Source: Gulosibacter chungangensis
GTDB taxonomy: Bacteria > Actinomycetota > Actinomycetes > Actinomycetales > Microbacteriaceae
Direction of reading: 5' to 3'
DNA length: 64,000 bases
NCBI RefSeq assembly: GCF_008831155.1
Contig: NZ_WBKB01000006.1
Location: forward strand, 1 to 64,000
The notes beneath the pieces are model-generated. The model ran no database searches and was not told where the DNA came from. It worked only from the letters and a program-made list of their open reading frames with translations. A program made the translations under genes and the position numbers. Positions 21,884-31,627 of the stretch are shown here, in pieces; the first letter of the stretch is position 1, and every line of letters starts with the position of its first letter.

Positions 21884-23227
21884 TCAGAAGATGGTGTTGG
21901 TGTAGGGGGTGGTCGAGGTGGTGAAAAGCCGCTGCAGAGTTTCGACTGCCTCAGGCGAAGCAGCCCTCACAAGCCCAGTGCCGAGCAGTTGCTGCACCGA
22001 CACTCCCCCGAGGTAGAGCGATGCGAGCGCGGATGCGTCGATAGTCGCATCGACTTCCTTCGACGCGGTTCGGGTGACCGTCGCTTTGCCGCTTCGCGTC
22101 TCAAGACGATAGGCCCCGTCGATTAGCCCCAGCGCATCCTGCACTTGGAAGGTGACATCACCGTCGACCAGCCAGTCGCGCGCGGCGAGGGCCTGCTCGA
22201 CGTCGAGGATGCGCAACCACAGTAAGTCGTTTTCAGTCACCACGCGATATGCGCGCGGGTCGACGAGCGCCCAGGGCAGCACATCTGCGGCCGGTGCGTG
22301 CTCAAAACGGATCACATCGGTCAGGCTCTGCCGCAGCAGGTACTCCCACAGAGCAAGATAGCCCGCGCGGGTTTCTGCAACGATATCAACGGCCTCAATC
22401 ACCCGCGGGCTACCGTGCCAACCGCGATGCTGATAGGCGACATAGCCGTCGATCTCGCCCGAGGATGCAGCGATGTGGGCGGCGAAGCGGCGGTTCGGGT
22501 TCGGATTCAGGTCGGCCTGGTCGAAGCCGAATTCCCCCGCGATACCACGCGGTGTCAGCGTGGCCCGGCCAATCGAACCGGTCGTGGCGCCGTGGAAACG
22601 GTCAAAGACACCCTCCGCCACGCGGTCGTAGGTTACCCGGTCAATCTGCTGCACGGTGCCGGTGGCACCGTGCCCCTCGCGGAACTTCGCGGTGCGCGCA
22701 TCCACCTCAACCGACTTCTGGAAAGTCGAAACCCCAAACCCGAACCGTGAATAGATGCCGCCTTCCGTGGCGGTGAGCGCCGCAATCGGTACGCCATCGC
22801 GCTGCGCCCGTGCGAGGTCCTCGCTGATCACCCGCCGCAGGATGCCGCGACCTTGGTATTCCGCCCGCACCCCCACGCCGGTGATGAGGTGCGCGGGCAA
22901 TAGCTCGCGGCCCGCGTTCAGGGTGCGCCGATAACTGATGTATGTGGCCACCGGGATGTGTGCGCCATAGAGATTTTGTGCGTCGTAGACTCCGGTAAAT
23001 TCGGCCTTGTCCGCAAGCCGGGCCTGCGCCAGAGCCTCGTGTTTTGCTGCCGAACCGGGCGGCAGCTGGAAGCCGATCTCGTGCGCAACGAGCCAGGCTT
23101 TCACTTCTTCGCTGAGCGGGCCCGGGGCATCCCCCGTTCGGAAGCGGCGCAGAGTCAACTCCGCGCCAGAGCCCGCCCGATCGCCAATGCTGTTCCCAGG
23201 GTCCGTGCCGTGTTCCGCTGCCGTCAT
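21884..23227 (-). CDS. Eis-like GNAT acetyltransferase with SCP2-like tail
   Basis: 447 residues. The first GNAT domain carries the acetyl-CoA-binding motif YQGRGI (124-129) in GVGVRAEYQGRGILRRVISE. A second, degenerate GNAT region follows. The last 110 residues (DVTFQVQDALGLIDGAYRLETRSGKATV to LYLGGVSVQQLLGTG) form an SCP2-like domain. This three-part layout matches mycobacterial Eis, a multi-site N-acetyltransferase of amines such as aminoglycosides. The substrate here is not known. Its start overlaps the stop of the upstream LLM monooxygenase (ATGA at 23224-23227), so it belongs to that transcript. Confidence 0.9.
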   Translation of the reverse strand: MTAAEHGTDPGNSIGDRAGSGAELTLRRFRTGDAPGPLSEEVKAWLVAHEIGFQLPPGSAAKHEALAQARLADKAEFTGVYDAQNLYGAHIPVATYISYRRTLNAGRELLPAHLITGVGVRAEYQGRGILRRVISEDLARAQRDGVPIAALTATEGGIYSRFGFGVSTFQKSVEVDARTAKFREGHGATGTVQQIDRVTYDRVAEGVFDRFHGATTGSIGRATLTPRGIAGEFGFDQADLNPNPNRRFAAHIAASSGEIDGYVAYQHRGWHGSPRVIEAVDIVAETRAGYLALWEYLLRQSLTDVIRFEHAPAADVLPWALVDPRAYRVVTENDLLWLRILDVEQALAARDWLVDGDVTFQVQDALGLIDGAYRLETRSGKATVTRTASKEVDATIDASALASLYLGGVSVQQLLGTGLVRAASPEAVETLQRLFTTSTTPYTNTIF

Positions 23228-24516
23228 GCGCCAACCGTAGCGCGCGAAGTCGAAGCAAAATGTCCGCGCAGGGTATTCGTCTCATACTCGTGGCGATAGA
23301 GGCCGCGCTTACGCAAAATCGGCACCACCCCATCCACAATCACCTCGAGGCTCTCGAGCAGCACATCCGGTTGCAGGTTAAAGCCGTCCACCGCACCCAA
23401 ACGGAACCAGTCTTCGATCCGGTCGGCCAGCTGCTCGGGAGTACCGACAAACCCGCCGTGGCCGGAGCCCTGATAGCGGGTCCGCTTTAAATATTCGCGC
23501 ACCGTGGGCTTAGTCTGTCGGATTTGCTCGAAGATAGACTGACGGAAGCCGACGCTGCCGAGCCTGCTATTCGCATCCAATTCCGAGTTCAGCAGCCAGT
23601 CAGGAAATGGCTCGTCCAGGGGCAGGGTGGATGCGTCGTACCCGATCGTGCGCGAGAGCCAACCGAGCGAATAGCTTGCCGGACTGGAATCGTAGAGTTC
23701 GTCGATGCGGCGCTTGGCTTCTTCCTCGGTGCTGCCAAGCGTCACCAGCAGCCCCGGCAGAATCTTCACATCCTGCGGCGCCCGCCCGTATTCAATCGCG
23801 GCTTCCTTCACCTCGCGGTAGTGCTGAATTGCTGATTCTTTGGTGATCTCTGCCGCAAAGACACCGTCCGCGAGTTTCCCCGCGATCTGTCGACCGGGCC
23901 CCGACCCACCAGCTTGGAAGATGATTGGTCGCCCCTGCGCGGATATCGGCGCCTCGAGCGTCGCATCAATCGAAAGGTACTTGCCTTCGTACCGGAACCG
24001 CTCACCGGTGCGTGCCGAATCCCACAGCCCCACCACAATGTCCGCGAACTCATTCGCCCGACCGTAGCGGTCCTCCCGTGTTGGCAGCTCCGTAAGCCCG
24101 TAGTTCGCCGCCGAGGCCGCCGAGTTGGTGGTCACGAGGTTCCAACCCGCCCGGCCGCCTGAGAGATAGTCGGCGGTGAGGATGCGCCGGGCCAGTTCAT
24201 AGGGATCGTTGAAGGAGGTCGTTGCGGTCGAGATGAGCCCGATGTGTTCGGTGGCCTGCGCCACATGCGTCCACAGCACAGTCGGATCAAACTTCGCCGC
24301 ATTCGCGTCATAGGACGGATCCCCGAGGAAGGGCCCGTCGGCGAGAAACACCGCGTCGAGAGTCCCCCGTTCCGCGGTCTTCCCAATCTGCGTCCAATAG
24401 TCCGCGTCAAAGGCGGAATTCGGTTGCAACCGATTCGACTTCCATGCCGACGGCACATAGCCGAGCACCAGTGCGTTGATACCGAGCAGAACGTGCCCAG
24501 TCTGCGATTCGGACAT
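23224..24516 (-). CDS. NtaA/SnaA/DmoA-type FMNH2-dependent monooxygenase
   Basis: 430 residues, a luciferase-like (LLM) flavin monooxygenase of the nitrilotriacetate/dimethylsulfide group. Markers are the N-terminal SAWKSNRLQPNSAFDADYWTQIGKTAERGTLDA, SGGRAGWNLVTTNSAASAANYG, LSIDATLEAPISAQGRPIIFQAGGSGPGRQIAGKLADGVFA, and C-terminal GTPEQLADRIEDWFRLGAVDGFNLQPDVLL. It needs FMNH2 from a separate reductase and typically cleaves C-S or C-N bonds. With the ABC importer and an acyl-CoA-dehydrogenase-like protein beside it, scavenging sulfur or nitrogen from organic compounds is likely. The start is ATG 24516. Confidence 0.9.
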   Translation of the reverse strand: MSESQTGHVLLGINALVLGYVPSAWKSNRLQPNSAFDADYWTQIGKTAERGTLDAVFLADGPFLGDPSYDANAAKFDPTVLWTHVAQATEHIGLISTATTSFNDPYELARRILTADYLSGGRAGWNLVTTNSAASAANYGLTELPTREDRYGRANEFADIVVGLWDSARTGERFRYEGKYLSIDATLEAPISAQGRPIIFQAGGSGPGRQIAGKLADGVFAAEITKESAIQHYREVKEAAIEYGRAPQDVKILPGLLVTLGSTEEEAKRRIDELYDSSPASYSLGWLSRTIGYDASTLPLDEPFPDWLLNSELDANSRLGSVGFRQSIFEQIRQTKPTVREYLKRTRYQGSGHGGFVGTPEQLADRIEDWFRLGAVDGFNLQPDVLLESLEVIVDGVVPILRKRGLYRHEYETNTLRGHFASTSRATVGA

Positions 24517-24612
24517 GAGTCAGTTTCCTTACTTATTGCGATTGAGCTTTTGCTGAGGCGTCGAAGCGACGCGGTTGGATGCGGGCCGACGGATGCGGAT
24601 TTGCCGCCGCGG

Positions 24613-25689
24613 TCAGAGTCTCGACTGGACAGCCGGTGCGGCAAAAGCGGAGGGTTTGCCCACCAGGCGATCTGGCTGGAAGGGGATCCCGAGAGTGGCA
24701 CGAAGTGTTTGCGAGGGGATGCTGCCGCCGTCAATGCCAGCTTCCGCGAGCGCAGGCAACGTGTCATCGAGAAGTCCAATCAGCCCGGTTCGACCTTCGG
24801 ATGGTGTCACCACGAGACCCTGTCGTCCGCGGTCAATCGCGGCTCGGGCCGCGGCCACGGTCGTGCGACCGTATCCAGCCGGCAGCACCTCAAATACCGG
24901 GGTGCTGGGAAGGGATTCTTCCGCGCTCGAATGGCTCGTTGCTTCCCGTTCACTGGCAAGCAGCAGATCGAAAAGCCCGGGAGCGGTGTGTTCCCCCACC
25001 GTACTCACGAGCCCAGCAAGGACGGGCGTTTGCTGCGCCGAGGTCGGCACGCTGATTGGCCCGTGAATGCGGTAAACACCTTCGTGCTCGACGTTGCGGA
25101 TGCGGTTGGCTTGGGTATACACGCCAGCTTCCTTATCTGCAATGATCGACTCGCGCGGCCAGCTCTGCCACAACTGCACGATCGCCTCGGCCGCATCCAC
25201 CACGGTCTCGACCGACAGCGGGATATCCACCTGGCCGTCGATTCCCTGCCAAGCGACCGGTGTAGCCGAGTTCGCAGAAGCATCCGATCGAGGCTGTGAT
25301 GCGGCCGCGGTCGCTTGCTTCACCAGCGCTGCATCCTCCGAGTCAAGTAGCAGACCGGTGCGCCCACCCGCGAGCACATCGAGGGATGCGATGCGGCGCG
25401 CGAGGCTATATGGGTGATCGCGTTGGATGGTTGCGGCAGCAATGAGTCGCAGGCTGCGAGCTCGCTGCTTGAGGGTCGCGGTGAGCAAGCCCGTGTCGAG
25501 TTGGGCGGGTTCGGTATGGGCATCGGTAGTCGGATAATTCGCGAGCCGATTCGTCCCGACGATCGCGAAAGACAGCGCAGCGAAGTTGAATCGCTCAAGC
25601 AGCGTCTGGTCGCCCAGCAGTTCCAGCACATGCCGGTCGGTCAACCCGACGGCGAGCTGCACCGGTCGACCTGCAGTGGTCGATGTCAT
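24613..25689 (-). CDS. Divergent LLM-class flavin oxidoreductase
   Basis: 358 residues, related to LLM monooxygenases but eroded in conserved parts. RDHPYSLARRIASLDVLAGGRTGLLLDSED corresponds to the strand-4 region, VDAAEAIVQLWQSWPRESII to the mid-region, and VYRIHGPISVPTSAQQTPVLAG to the segment before the flavin phosphate site. The C-terminal third is shortened and variable. It may be a partner subunit or a separate specialised enzyme. ATG 25689 with AAGGAAG 8 nt upstream is preferred over 25743. It lies between the substrate-binding protein gene and the first LLM gene, all on one strand. Confidence 0.75.
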   Translation of the reverse strand: MTSTTAGRPVQLAVGLTDRHVLELLGDQTLLERFNFAALSFAIVGTNRLANYPTTDAHTEPAQLDTGLLTATLKQRARSLRLIAAATIQRDHPYSLARRIASLDVLAGGRTGLLLDSEDAALVKQATAAASQPRSDASANSATPVAWQGIDGQVDIPLSVETVVDAAEAIVQLWQSWPRESIIADKEAGVYTQANRIRNVEHEGVYRIHGPISVPTSAQQTPVLAGLVSTVGEHTAPGLFDLLLASEREATSHSSAEESLPSTPVFEVLPAGYGRTTVAAARAAIDRGRQGLVVTPSEGRTGLIGLLDDTLPALAEAGIDGGSIPSQTLRATLGIPFQPDRLVGKPSAFAAPAVQSRL

Positions 25690-25835
25690 CGTGTTCTTCC
25701 TTTCGTGGCTGTTCGCCGAGGGGCGGAACAGTTCGCCATTCACCGGTCGATAAAGTCGACCGGTTGTTCGCCGAGTAGCGGAGCATCGAGGGTTGCATGC
25801 CCGTCGACGCGCACGCTACTCAGCCAGCTGAAGGG

Positions 25836-27608
25836 TTAGCCCTGGACGGACAGGCTCGTGAAGTCCGGGCCGTTCCCGAGCGAAGACCAAGTCCAGTTCG
25901 CGACCTGTGGTGTGGTCGGGATGGTCTTAACGCGCTCGACTAGTGGGAACCAGGCGAGGTCTTCCGAGGCGAGGGCATTCGCCTGCTGCCACAGGTCAGT
26001 GGGGTCTTCGGCGCCGATCGCCTGCTGGGTGATCTCGTTGAGTTCCGGGTTGTCGTAGGTCACGCCGTTCCATGTGCCCCCGGGAGCGATATCCGAGTTG
26101 AGCCAGCCACCGAGCGTCATCGAAGCGCTGTTTCCCTGCCAGTCGGGCGACCAGGTAGTGATCGCCAGATCCCACTGGGAACCGTTGGCAGGGTCGGAAA
26201 GGAATGCGCTCATGCCGCCAAAGCCACCGGTGATTGGCACCAGATTGACTGAGTAACCGGCAGCTTCAAGCGAAGCCTGGATCGACGTTGCCATTTTCTC
26301 GTATTCCGCTTCGGAGCGGTAGGCGATCGAAAGGGTCAGGCCTTCATGGCCTGATTCCTGCAGCAGCGCGGCCGCCTGCTCAGTGTCGCCCCGGTCGCCC
26401 TCAGTTGGGTAGGGGTTTTCATCGTTGTAGCCAAGAATCGTGGAGGTCAGAATTTCAGTGCTCGGAATCGCCGCCGTCTCGCCGCCCAAACCGCGCACCA
26501 GGTCACCTCGGTCGATCGCGTAGTTGACCGACTGACGAACCGTGAGGTCGGTGAGTGCCTCCTGCGCCTCAGTCTGCGGGTCCCCGGAATTATTCCAGCT
26601 CATAAACACAGCCGAACCACTTGCCGAGGTGTGAAGGTTCTCGGGTTGGGTGTTTTGGTAGGTCTCGATCACCTGCGCCGGGAAGGCGCGCACGTAGAGG
26701 GATGCATCCGCTTCACCGGTCTGAATCTTCTGTGCCACCGCATCCGCCGAATCGGCGGTGGTGTCAATGCTGATCACATCGGCGTATGCCGGGCGTGGAT
26801 CTCCGACGGCTGCCGAATCGTAACCGTCAACGCGAGTGAGTTCGAGCAGCTGGTCGGGCTGGTAGTTGGAGATGTAGTACGGCCCGCTCGACACATAGTT
26901 CTGACGGAACTCGAGCGAATCGGCAAAGTAATTCTCGACGATCTCTTCCGGCAGCGGCGAGATGAAGTTCAAGGTGAGGATATCGAGGAGGTCATTCGAC
27001 TTCTTGGTGAGTTTGAGCTCGAGCGTGTGGTCGTCGAGAGCCGTCACCCCACTAATCTCGTTCTCCGCGTGGAATTCCTGAACCGCGCCCAAGTCACCAA
27101 CCGGCACTTCCGCAAACTTATCCGCGTACTCTTCGAAGCCCTCGAAGAGGTTGTTGTAATAGGTGATCGCGCTCACGTTAGCGTTCGGGTCGGGGAATCG
27201 CTTGATCGCGTAGACGAAGTCATTGGCCGTGATTTCCCGGTCGGTGGCACCCGAGAAATGGATGCCTTCACGCAGGTGGAAGGTGTATGTCAGCCCGTCA
27301 TCCGAGACATCCCAGCTTTCAGCGAGGTCCGGGACGATTTCAGTGTCGTTGCCAATACCTTCGCTGCTGCCGGAATAGGTTATGAGCTGACGAGTGGTGG
27401 CGCGGATGACCTGCCACGCCTCCGTCGTATAAGCAATCAACGGGTCAAGTGCATCCACGTCCCCCATCGACGCGACGTTGAGCGTGCCGCCGTACAGGTC
27501 GTCACCGGTTGGTTCGGCGGCTTCGCCGAACGTTCCGGTGCAACCGGAGAGCGCCAATGCGGCAACGGCAAAGAGCGCCGCGATTCCGGTCTTTCGTGTT
27601 CTAGCCAT
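25836..27608 (-). CDS. ABC importer substrate-binding lipoprotein (family 5)
   Basis: 590 residues. The signal peptide ends in a lipobox, LALSGC (Cys23), so it is membrane-tethered on the outside. The family 5 (DppA/OppA/NikA) fold is shown by SWDVSDDGLTYTFHLREGIHFSGATDREITANDFVYAIKRF and later NYAIDRGDLVRGLGG. It recruits an oligopeptide-like, metal-chelate or other amphiphilic solute for the permeases encoded next. AAAGGGA precedes ATG 27608. The LLM neighbours make a sulfur- or nitrogen-containing small organic a more likely ligand than peptides, but this is inference. Confidence 0.94.
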   Translation of the reverse strand: MARTRKTGIAALFAVAALALSGCTGTFGEAAEPTGDDLYGGTLNVASMGDVDALDPLIAYTTEAWQVIRATTRQLITYSGSSEGIGNDTEIVPDLAESWDVSDDGLTYTFHLREGIHFSGATDREITANDFVYAIKRFPDPNANVSAITYYNNLFEGFEEYADKFAEVPVGDLGAVQEFHAENEISGVTALDDHTLELKLTKKSNDLLDILTLNFISPLPEEIVENYFADSLEFRQNYVSSGPYYISNYQPDQLLELTRVDGYDSAAVGDPRPAYADVISIDTTADSADAVAQKIQTGEADASLYVRAFPAQVIETYQNTQPENLHTSASGSAVFMSWNNSGDPQTEAQEALTDLTVRQSVNYAIDRGDLVRGLGGETAAIPSTEILTSTILGYNDENPYPTEGDRGDTEQAAALLQESGHEGLTLSIAYRSEAEYEKMATSIQASLEAAGYSVNLVPITGGFGGMSAFLSDPANGSQWDLAITTWSPDWQGNSASMTLGGWLNSDIAPGGTWNGVTYDNPELNEITQQAIGAEDPTDLWQQANALASEDLAWFPLVERVKTIPTTPQVANWTWSSLGNGPDFTSLSVQG

Positions 27609-27626
27609 GAGATCCCTTTCAGGGTG

Positions 27627-28613
27627 TTATTTGCCGCTGCGGGCGTGGGTGATGATGTCGACGATGGTGGTGAAGAGGACGAAGGCGACGGCACCGACGA
27701 GCGCGACCGCGATTACGACGGGTGCGTCGCCGCCCTGCGCCGAGGTCACTGCGAGTCGGCCAATGCCGTCGAGGCCGAAGATCTGCTCGGTAACGATGGC
27801 ACCGCCGAGGATTGCGGCGAACTCAATCGCCCCGAGGGTCATGATCGGGTTCGCTGCGGCCGAGAGCGCGTGGCCGAAGTAGACGCGATTGGGACCAAGG
27901 CCCTTGGCTCGCGCTGTGCGAATGTAGTCGTTGCCGGCTACTTCCAGTACCGAGCTGCGCACGACTCGTTGGAAGACCCCGATCTCGACGAGCGCGATCG
28001 TGAGCCAAGGCAGGATGAGATGCCGGAACCACTCGGACGGCGATTCGTTGAATGGCACGTAGCCACCGCCCGGGAAGATCCGGAATCCGTTCATCGAGAG
28101 CTGGAAGTAGAAGAAGTAGAGGAAGAGCACGCCGAGCAGGAACGTGGGGATCGACAGCAGCACGTAGGAGATCCCAGAAGTGACCCGGTCGAACCAGCCA
28201 CCGGGCTTGCGTGCAGCCGTGACGCCAAGAAGCACCGACAGCACCATCCAGATCACGAAGGCACCGACTGCCAGGTCAATGGTGACCGGGAGTTTTTCAA
28301 GGATGAGTTCACTCACCGGGCGCTGCGAATGGTACGAGTATCCGAGGCTCGGAGGCCAGTTCGTGAGCATGCCGCTAGGGACACCCTGGATATCGGGACC
28401 GTGCACGAGGTAGCGCCACAGCTGCACCCACCAGGGTTGGTCGAGTCCAAGACTCGCGCGGATCGACTCGATGGTGGCTTCGGTCGCGTTCTCGGGCGCG
28501 ATCATCCGAGCAGGGTCACTGTAGGCGACCTGCGAGAGTCCAAAGGTCGCGAGCACGACGGCGAAGAGAGTGAAGAGCGTGCGCCCAAGACGCTTAGTGA
28601 TGTACCGGGTCAT
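27627..28613 (-). CDS. ABC importer permease (DppB type)
   Basis: 328 residues with six predicted helices. It has the N-terminal YITKRLGRTLFTLFAVVLATFGLSQ helix and the periplasmic-side loop with SLGLDQPWWVQLWRYL. The EAA-like cytoplasmic loop is VRSSVLEVAGNDYIRTARAKGLGPNRVYFGHAL. ATG 28613 overlaps the stop of the preceding permease gene by four bases (ATGA), which supports this start over a longer frame beginning at 28778. It pairs with the DppC-type permease. Confidence 0.94.
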   Translation of the reverse strand: MTRYITKRLGRTLFTLFAVVLATFGLSQVAYSDPARMIAPENATEATIESIRASLGLDQPWWVQLWRYLVHGPDIQGVPSGMLTNWPPSLGYSYHSQRPVSELILEKLPVTIDLAVGAFVIWMVLSVLLGVTAARKPGGWFDRVTSGISYVLLSIPTFLLGVLFLYFFYFQLSMNGFRIFPGGGYVPFNESPSEWFRHLILPWLTIALVEIGVFQRVVRSSVLEVAGNDYIRTARAKGLGPNRVYFGHALSAAANPIMTLGAIEFAAILGGAIVTEQIFGLDGIGRLAVTSAQGGDAPVVIAVALVGAVAFVLFTTIVDIITHARSGK

Positions 28614-29548
28614 TCTCCGCGACTCGCATTCTTCGGGTCGAAGTGCACCTGCAGGCGCGTACTCACCAGGTTGAAGCCGAATACCGTCAGCGCGAGTGCA
28701 GCACCAGGAGCGATCAGCAGCCAGGGTTGCACTTGGTAGAGGGCTGTTTCTTGCGCGTTCGCGATCATGTTTCCCCAACTCGCTGTCGGCGGCCGCACAC
28801 CGAGGCCCAAGAACGACAGGGTCGCTTCCGCAATGATGTTGGTCGGTAGCTGCACCGCCCAGTAGACGATCACGGCGGGCAACACACTCGGCAGGATCTC
28901 GCTGAAGACAACCCGGCTTTTGCTCGCACCCGACCCGATAGCCGCAAGGACGAATGGACGGTGCTTGATCTCAATCGCCTGTCCGCGCACGAGTCTTGCG
29001 AAATAGGTCCAGGAGAACAGCGCGATGATGAGGATTACCACGAGGACCGGATCAATCACCGTCGAACCACCGTCCGCCCGGTTCAGCGTCACGAGGCTCA
29101 GCGCCGTCACAAGGAACGGAAACGCGAGTGCAATATTCGTGAGTTCGGTCAGGACAGTATCGGTCTTCCCACCAAAGTAGCCACCGATCAGTCCCACGAG
29201 TGTCCCAATCACCGCGGCGATTAAGGTAGCCGGAATACCCACCAGCAGGGAGACTCTGGCACCGTAAATGGTGCGGAGGAACACATCCCGCCCGCTGCCG
29301 TCCACACCGAGCAAGAAACCAGGTGCCGAAGTGACCGGTAGACCGCTTTCGCTCAGGGTTTCGTCCGGGAACTGGTCGTTCGGTCCATGGCCGAGCAAGA
29401 ATGCAATGACGGGTGCAAGAAGAGCCAAAAGTACAACCCCCGCGACAATGCCCAGGCCAATGAGCAGGCTGCGGTCGTTGCGGATGAGCTTCCCCACCCG
29501 CTGCAATCCCTCAGCAGTTGAGACCTGCAGCGAAGTAACAGTCATCAT
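28610..29548 (-). CDS. ABC importer permease (DppC type)
   Basis: 312 residues, six helices. FLLGVDGSGRDVFLRTIYGARVSLLVGI is the hallmark N-terminal DppC segment (GTDxxGRDxxSR). The EAA loop reads KHRPFVLAAIGSGASKSRVVFSEILPSVLP. Its start codons (ATGATG at 29548) overlap the end of the ATPase gene, and its own end overlaps the DppB-type gene, giving a tightly coupled operon. Confidence 0.94.
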   Translation of the reverse strand: MMTVTSLQVSTAEGLQRVGKLIRNDRSLLIGLGIVAGVVLLALLAPVIAFLLGHGPNDQFPDETLSESGLPVTSAPGFLLGVDGSGRDVFLRTIYGARVSLLVGIPATLIAAVIGTLVGLIGGYFGGKTDTVLTELTNIALAFPFLVTALSLVTLNRADGGSTVIDPVLVVILIIALFSWTYFARLVRGQAIEIKHRPFVLAAIGSGASKSRVVFSEILPSVLPAVIVYWAVQLPTNIIAEATLSFLGLGVRPPTASWGNMIANAQETALYQVQPWLLIAPGAALALTVFGFNLVSTRLQVHFDPKNASRGE

Positions 29549-31305
29549 GAGCTGACAGCCTCCTTCGCGAAGCGTTGCTCGGACTCGGTTGAAACGCTGT
29601 CGGGGTGCGCGACTCCGTTCTGTTCGGTCTCCACGTCCCCAGGTTGGATGCGCGTAGTCACGGGAAGCTTCGGGATCGCGTCGAGCAACTGGCGGGTATA
29701 AGCCGAGGTCGGTTGGGCAAAGACCTGCTCGACCGGTCCAGCATCCTCAACACCGTCGGCAGAAAGCACAATCACGTTGTCAGCCAGGCTGCGCACGACG
29801 CCGAGGTCGTGCGTAATAAAAAGAAAGGCCGTGCCTTCTCGCTCGCGCAGTCGCTGGATGAGCTGCACAATTTCTCGCTGAGTCGTGACATCGAGTGCCG
29901 AGATCGCCTCATCGGCCACGATGATGTCTGGCGCAAGCATGAGCGCGCGGGCAATAGCGACGCGTTGCCGTTGCCCGCCACTAAGCGCACTCGGATAGCG
30001 CTGCAATAGGTTAAGCGGCAGCTGCGCGAGCTCGGCAACCTCAATGACGCGGCGCCAAGTCTTGTCTCGGTCGATGCCTTGGACCCGATACCCGGATGCG
30101 ATCGACCAGGCCACGGTACGACGCGGATTCAGACTCGTATAAGGGTCTTGAAAGACGAGTTGCACCTTGTGTCGGGTCGACACTGCCAACGTGGGAACCG
30201 CATCCGTCTTCGCCGTGGGCAGCGTCTCACCGTCGAGGACAATCTCGCCCGAATCCGCATATTGCAGGCCCGCGACGATTCGCCCGATCGTTGATTTCCC
30301 CGAACCAGATTCTCCGACCAGCGCAAGCACCTCACCCCGCGCCAATTCAAGATCGATGTTCTCGAACACTGTGGTGCGTCCGTGCCCGCTGCGTTTTGGA
30401 TATGACTTGGTCAGCCCGCGCACACGAAGGATTGTTCCTTCAGCAGCCGGGGTCTGTGCCACTCGAGTCACACTCGCGACGGTCGCCTCGGTCATCGTCG
30501 CTGCATTGCGGGCCACGTGCATCGCGGAGGCCGCGAGCAGCTCTCGCGTGTAAGCCTCACGCGGCTCGCCGTATATGTCGTCACGAGTACCGCACTCGAT
30601 GACCTTGCCGTGGCGCATGACCACCACGTCGTCGGCAAAGCTACCGACCACCGCGAGGTCATGGCTGACGATCACAATGGCCGTATTGTGTTCCTCCTGC
30701 AGCCGCTTCAATAACGCCAAAATCTCGGCCTGCACACTCGCATCGAGTGCTGTGGTCGGCTCATCCGCGATGATCAATGCGGGGTTATTCGCGATCGCGA
30801 TCGCAATCATGACGCGTTGCCGCTGGCCTCCGGAGAGCTCCGCCGGGTATGCGCGCGCAACTTTGGGGTCACGTCCCAGTCCCACCTGCTGCAGCAGCTC
30901 GGTTACGCGCGCTCGCAGCGCAGTCCGCGAGATCCGCTGGTGTGCGCGCACCGCTTCGGCGATCTGCGTGCCGATTCGCTTAAAGGGATGCAGATTGCTC
31001 GCCGGGTCTTGGAACACGAACCCGATCTCTCCGCCAAGGACGCTTCGGTGGGCGCTTTCCGAAAGTTCCATGAGTTGTTCGCCCCGAAGCGTTGCCGACC
31101 CCGTCACTTGAACGCGATCTGCCAACAGCCCGGTTGCGGCCAATAACGACACAGTTTTTCCGGAGCCAGATTCCCCCACGATTGCGAGAGTCTTTCCAGC
31201 TGCGACTTCGAATGAAACACCATCGACCGCCCGCGGGACAGCAGTCAGGTGGCGCGTTGCACTACCGAACTGCACGGTGAGATCGGTCACCTGAAAGAGG
31301 GTCAT
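29545..31305 (-). CDS. ABC importer ATPase, DppD-DppF fusion
   Basis: 586 residues with two complete ATPase domains. The first has GESGSGKTVS (Walker A), LSGGQRQRVMIAIA and LIIADEPTTALD. The second has GESGSGKSTIG, LSGGQRQRVAIARA and IIVADEAISALD. The N-half also has the DppD-type tail (YTRELLAA). A fused dual ATPase is usual for actinobacterial peptide-type importers. It is the first gene of the importer operon, transcribed leftwards from a divergent promoter region shared with the acyl-CoA-dehydrogenase-like gene. Confidence 0.95.
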   Translation of the reverse strand: MTLFQVTDLTVQFGSATRHLTAVPRAVDGVSFEVAAGKTLAIVGESGSGKTVSLLAATGLLADRVQVTGSATLRGEQLMELSESAHRSVLGGEIGFVFQDPASNLHPFKRIGTQIAEAVRAHQRISRTALRARVTELLQQVGLGRDPKVARAYPAELSGGQRQRVMIAIAIANNPALIIADEPTTALDASVQAEILALLKRLQEEHNTAIVIVSHDLAVVGSFADDVVVMRHGKVIECGTRDDIYGEPREAYTRELLAASAMHVARNAATMTEATVASVTRVAQTPAAEGTILRVRGLTKSYPKRSGHGRTTVFENIDLELARGEVLALVGESGSGKSTIGRIVAGLQYADSGEIVLDGETLPTAKTDAVPTLAVSTRHKVQLVFQDPYTSLNPRRTVAWSIASGYRVQGIDRDKTWRRVIEVAELAQLPLNLLQRYPSALSGGQRQRVAIARALMLAPDIIVADEAISALDVTTQREIVQLIQRLREREGTAFLFITHDLGVVRSLADNVIVLSADGVEDAGPVEQVFAQPTSAYTRQLLDAIPKLPVTTRIQPGDVETEQNGVAHPDSVSTESEQRFAKEAVSS

Positions 31306-31627
31306 ACTGGGTCCATTTCTGCGGGGTAGGTTCGCCGGGCTGTGTCACGAGGCGGCATAGCTCCACGGTGTTGCGCGTCGGTCTTGCCTCAAGAAGTGTG
31401 CGAAGCGGAAGTGGCTCGGTCAAAGCTCCCGGTGAATATTTCGTCATGTGCATTCACACAGTGACGCGGAGTTTCACAAACGGACATACGCCGTAATCAG
31501 CTTCGTGATCGGCTGCTTTCTCGCTATACAGTCCCTGCCTATAGCCAGCCCCGAATCCGACTCGGGCACATCCGCGACGATGCTCCGCAGCACCGATGCC
31601 GCAGCACAGACCCGAAGGAATGAAGAT
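31306..31627. other. Divergent promoter region of the scavenging cluster
   Basis: A 322-nt region between the ATPase gene (minus) and the acyl-CoA-dehydrogenase-like gene (plus). A frame upstream of 31628 remains open from GTG 31448, but its N-terminal sequence is unlike the family. I see no clear operator, riboswitch or repeat here. Confidence 0.6.

Noticed and set aside
26631-28739. 702-residue plus-strand frame opposite the ABC importer genes
   Set aside because: It lies antisense to well-recognised substrate-binding protein and permease genes; high-GC third positions keep such frames open by chance.
31448-31627. 60-residue N-terminal extension of the acyl-CoA-dehydrogenase-like protein
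   Set aside because: No ribosome site at GTG 31448 and no family resemblance, while TTG 31628 has AAGGAA at the proper distance.
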